From assembly GCA_017446355.1 (NCBI GenBank), contig JAFSQZ010000203.1:1-5071 (forward strand): a stretch of DNA of 5,071 bases, given 5' to 3'. Shown here one piece after another: positions 4,966-5,071 of the stretch. Source of the stretch: Neisseriaceae bacterium. Its GTDB lineage: Bacteria; Pseudomonadota; Gammaproteobacteria; Burkholderiales; Neisseriaceae. Below the pieces are notes generated by a model. The model had not been told where the DNA came from. It saw only the letters and a program-made list of their open reading frames with translations, and made no database searches. The position numbers and the translations under genes were made by a program. The stretch's first letter is position 1, and each line of letters starts with the position of its first letter.

Positions 4966-5022
4966 TTAAAAAAAGAGCGAGAAAGTACTTGTCAAATTTA
5001 TAGGTTAAGGGTATGATTCGCC
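4966..5022 (+). promoter_or_regulatory. probable rRNA operon promoter with UP element
   Basis: TTGTCA (4989-4994), a 17-nt spacer and TATGAT (5012-5017) form a strong sigma70 promoter. An A-tract (4968-4974) and an A-rich stretch lie where an UP element binds the alpha subunit. The bases after the -10, TCGCC, are GC-rich, as in growth-rate and stringently controlled rRNA promoters. Together with boxA at the window end this suggests a promoter of a 16S-23S-5S operon. Confidence 0.7.
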
Positions 5023-5027
5023 TTCTT

Positions 5028-5061
5028 TGCTGAACGAACGTAGTTTTGCGCGAGTTAAGCA
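5028..5061 (+). other. boxB-like leader hairpin before boxA
   Basis: TGCTGAAC (5028-5035) pairs with GTTAAGCA (5054-5061) with one mismatch. It lies between the promoter and boxA, the place of boxB in rRNA antitermination leaders. The assignment rests mostly on position. Confidence 0.45.
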
Positions 5062-5062
5062 G

Positions 5063-5071
5063 TGTTCTTTA
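5063..5071 (+). promoter_or_regulatory. boxA antitermination site (cut by window end)
   Basis: TGTTCTTTA differs by one base from the E. coli rRNA boxA TGCTCTTTA. boxA in the nascent RNA binds NusB-NusE and lets polymerase read through the non-coding rRNA genes. The site implies that the 16S rRNA gene follows just past this window. Confidence 0.65.

Noticed and set aside
1..5071. CRISPR array, tRNA gene or complete insertion sequence
   Set aside because: No regularly spaced repeats, no cloverleaf and no transposase frame were found on either strand.

Overview
This 5.1-kb window looks like chromosome from a low-GC member of the Neisseriaceae, probably near Simonsiella, Alysiella or Kingella. 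The main reason is the DNA uptake sequence (DUS). Copies and near-copies of AGGCTGCCTGAA (the Simonsiella-type dialect) and AGGCAGCCTGAA (the Kingella-type dialect) recur throughout, alone, as short palindromes and as long hairpins. The DUS dialects and their hosts are established knowledge; the genus assignment is inference.

Layout: (1) 1-99 may hold the last 32 codons of an upstream gene. It overlaps the start of a 96-codon gene (86-376) of unknown function that has two CxxC pairs. That gene is bracketed by two DUS palindromes, and its stop codon lies inside the second. (2) 377-706 is non-coding: a long terminator-like hairpin (434-485), a small inverted repeat (527-542), an 18-bp DUS hairpin (566-607) and a second folded leader (618-664). 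(3) 707-2956 encodes a 749-residue membrane flavoprotein: a PepSY-type four-helix membrane part fused to a CysJ-like flavodoxin and FAD/NAD(P)H reductase. It resembles PiuB-type iron-uptake reductases. A GAAA-loop terminator follows (2996-3033). (4) 3034-3292 carries one copy of a 22-nt dispersed repeat and a near-consensus promoter (3182-3210), with an inverted repeat between its -35 and -10. (5) 3293-3697 and 3711-4679 form a two-gene operon: a DUF302 protein and an ACR3/SBF-fold membrane transporter with no cysteine, closed by a terminator at 4695-4727. (6) 4728-5071 contains no gene. It holds the second copy of the dispersed repeat, a DUS hairpin terminator, and what looks like the start of a ribosomal RNA operon: an A-rich upstream element, TTGTCA-N17-TATGAT, a GC-rich discriminator, a boxB-like hairpin and boxA at the very end. 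The 16S gene would start beyond the window.

The genes probably work as separate units. The flavoprotein would carry electrons from NAD(P)H through FAD and FMN to membrane heme and an outside acceptor, possibly ferric iron. The DUF302-transporter pair looks like a small, possibly regulated export or resistance module of unknown substrate, and is the best candidate here for an undescribed function.
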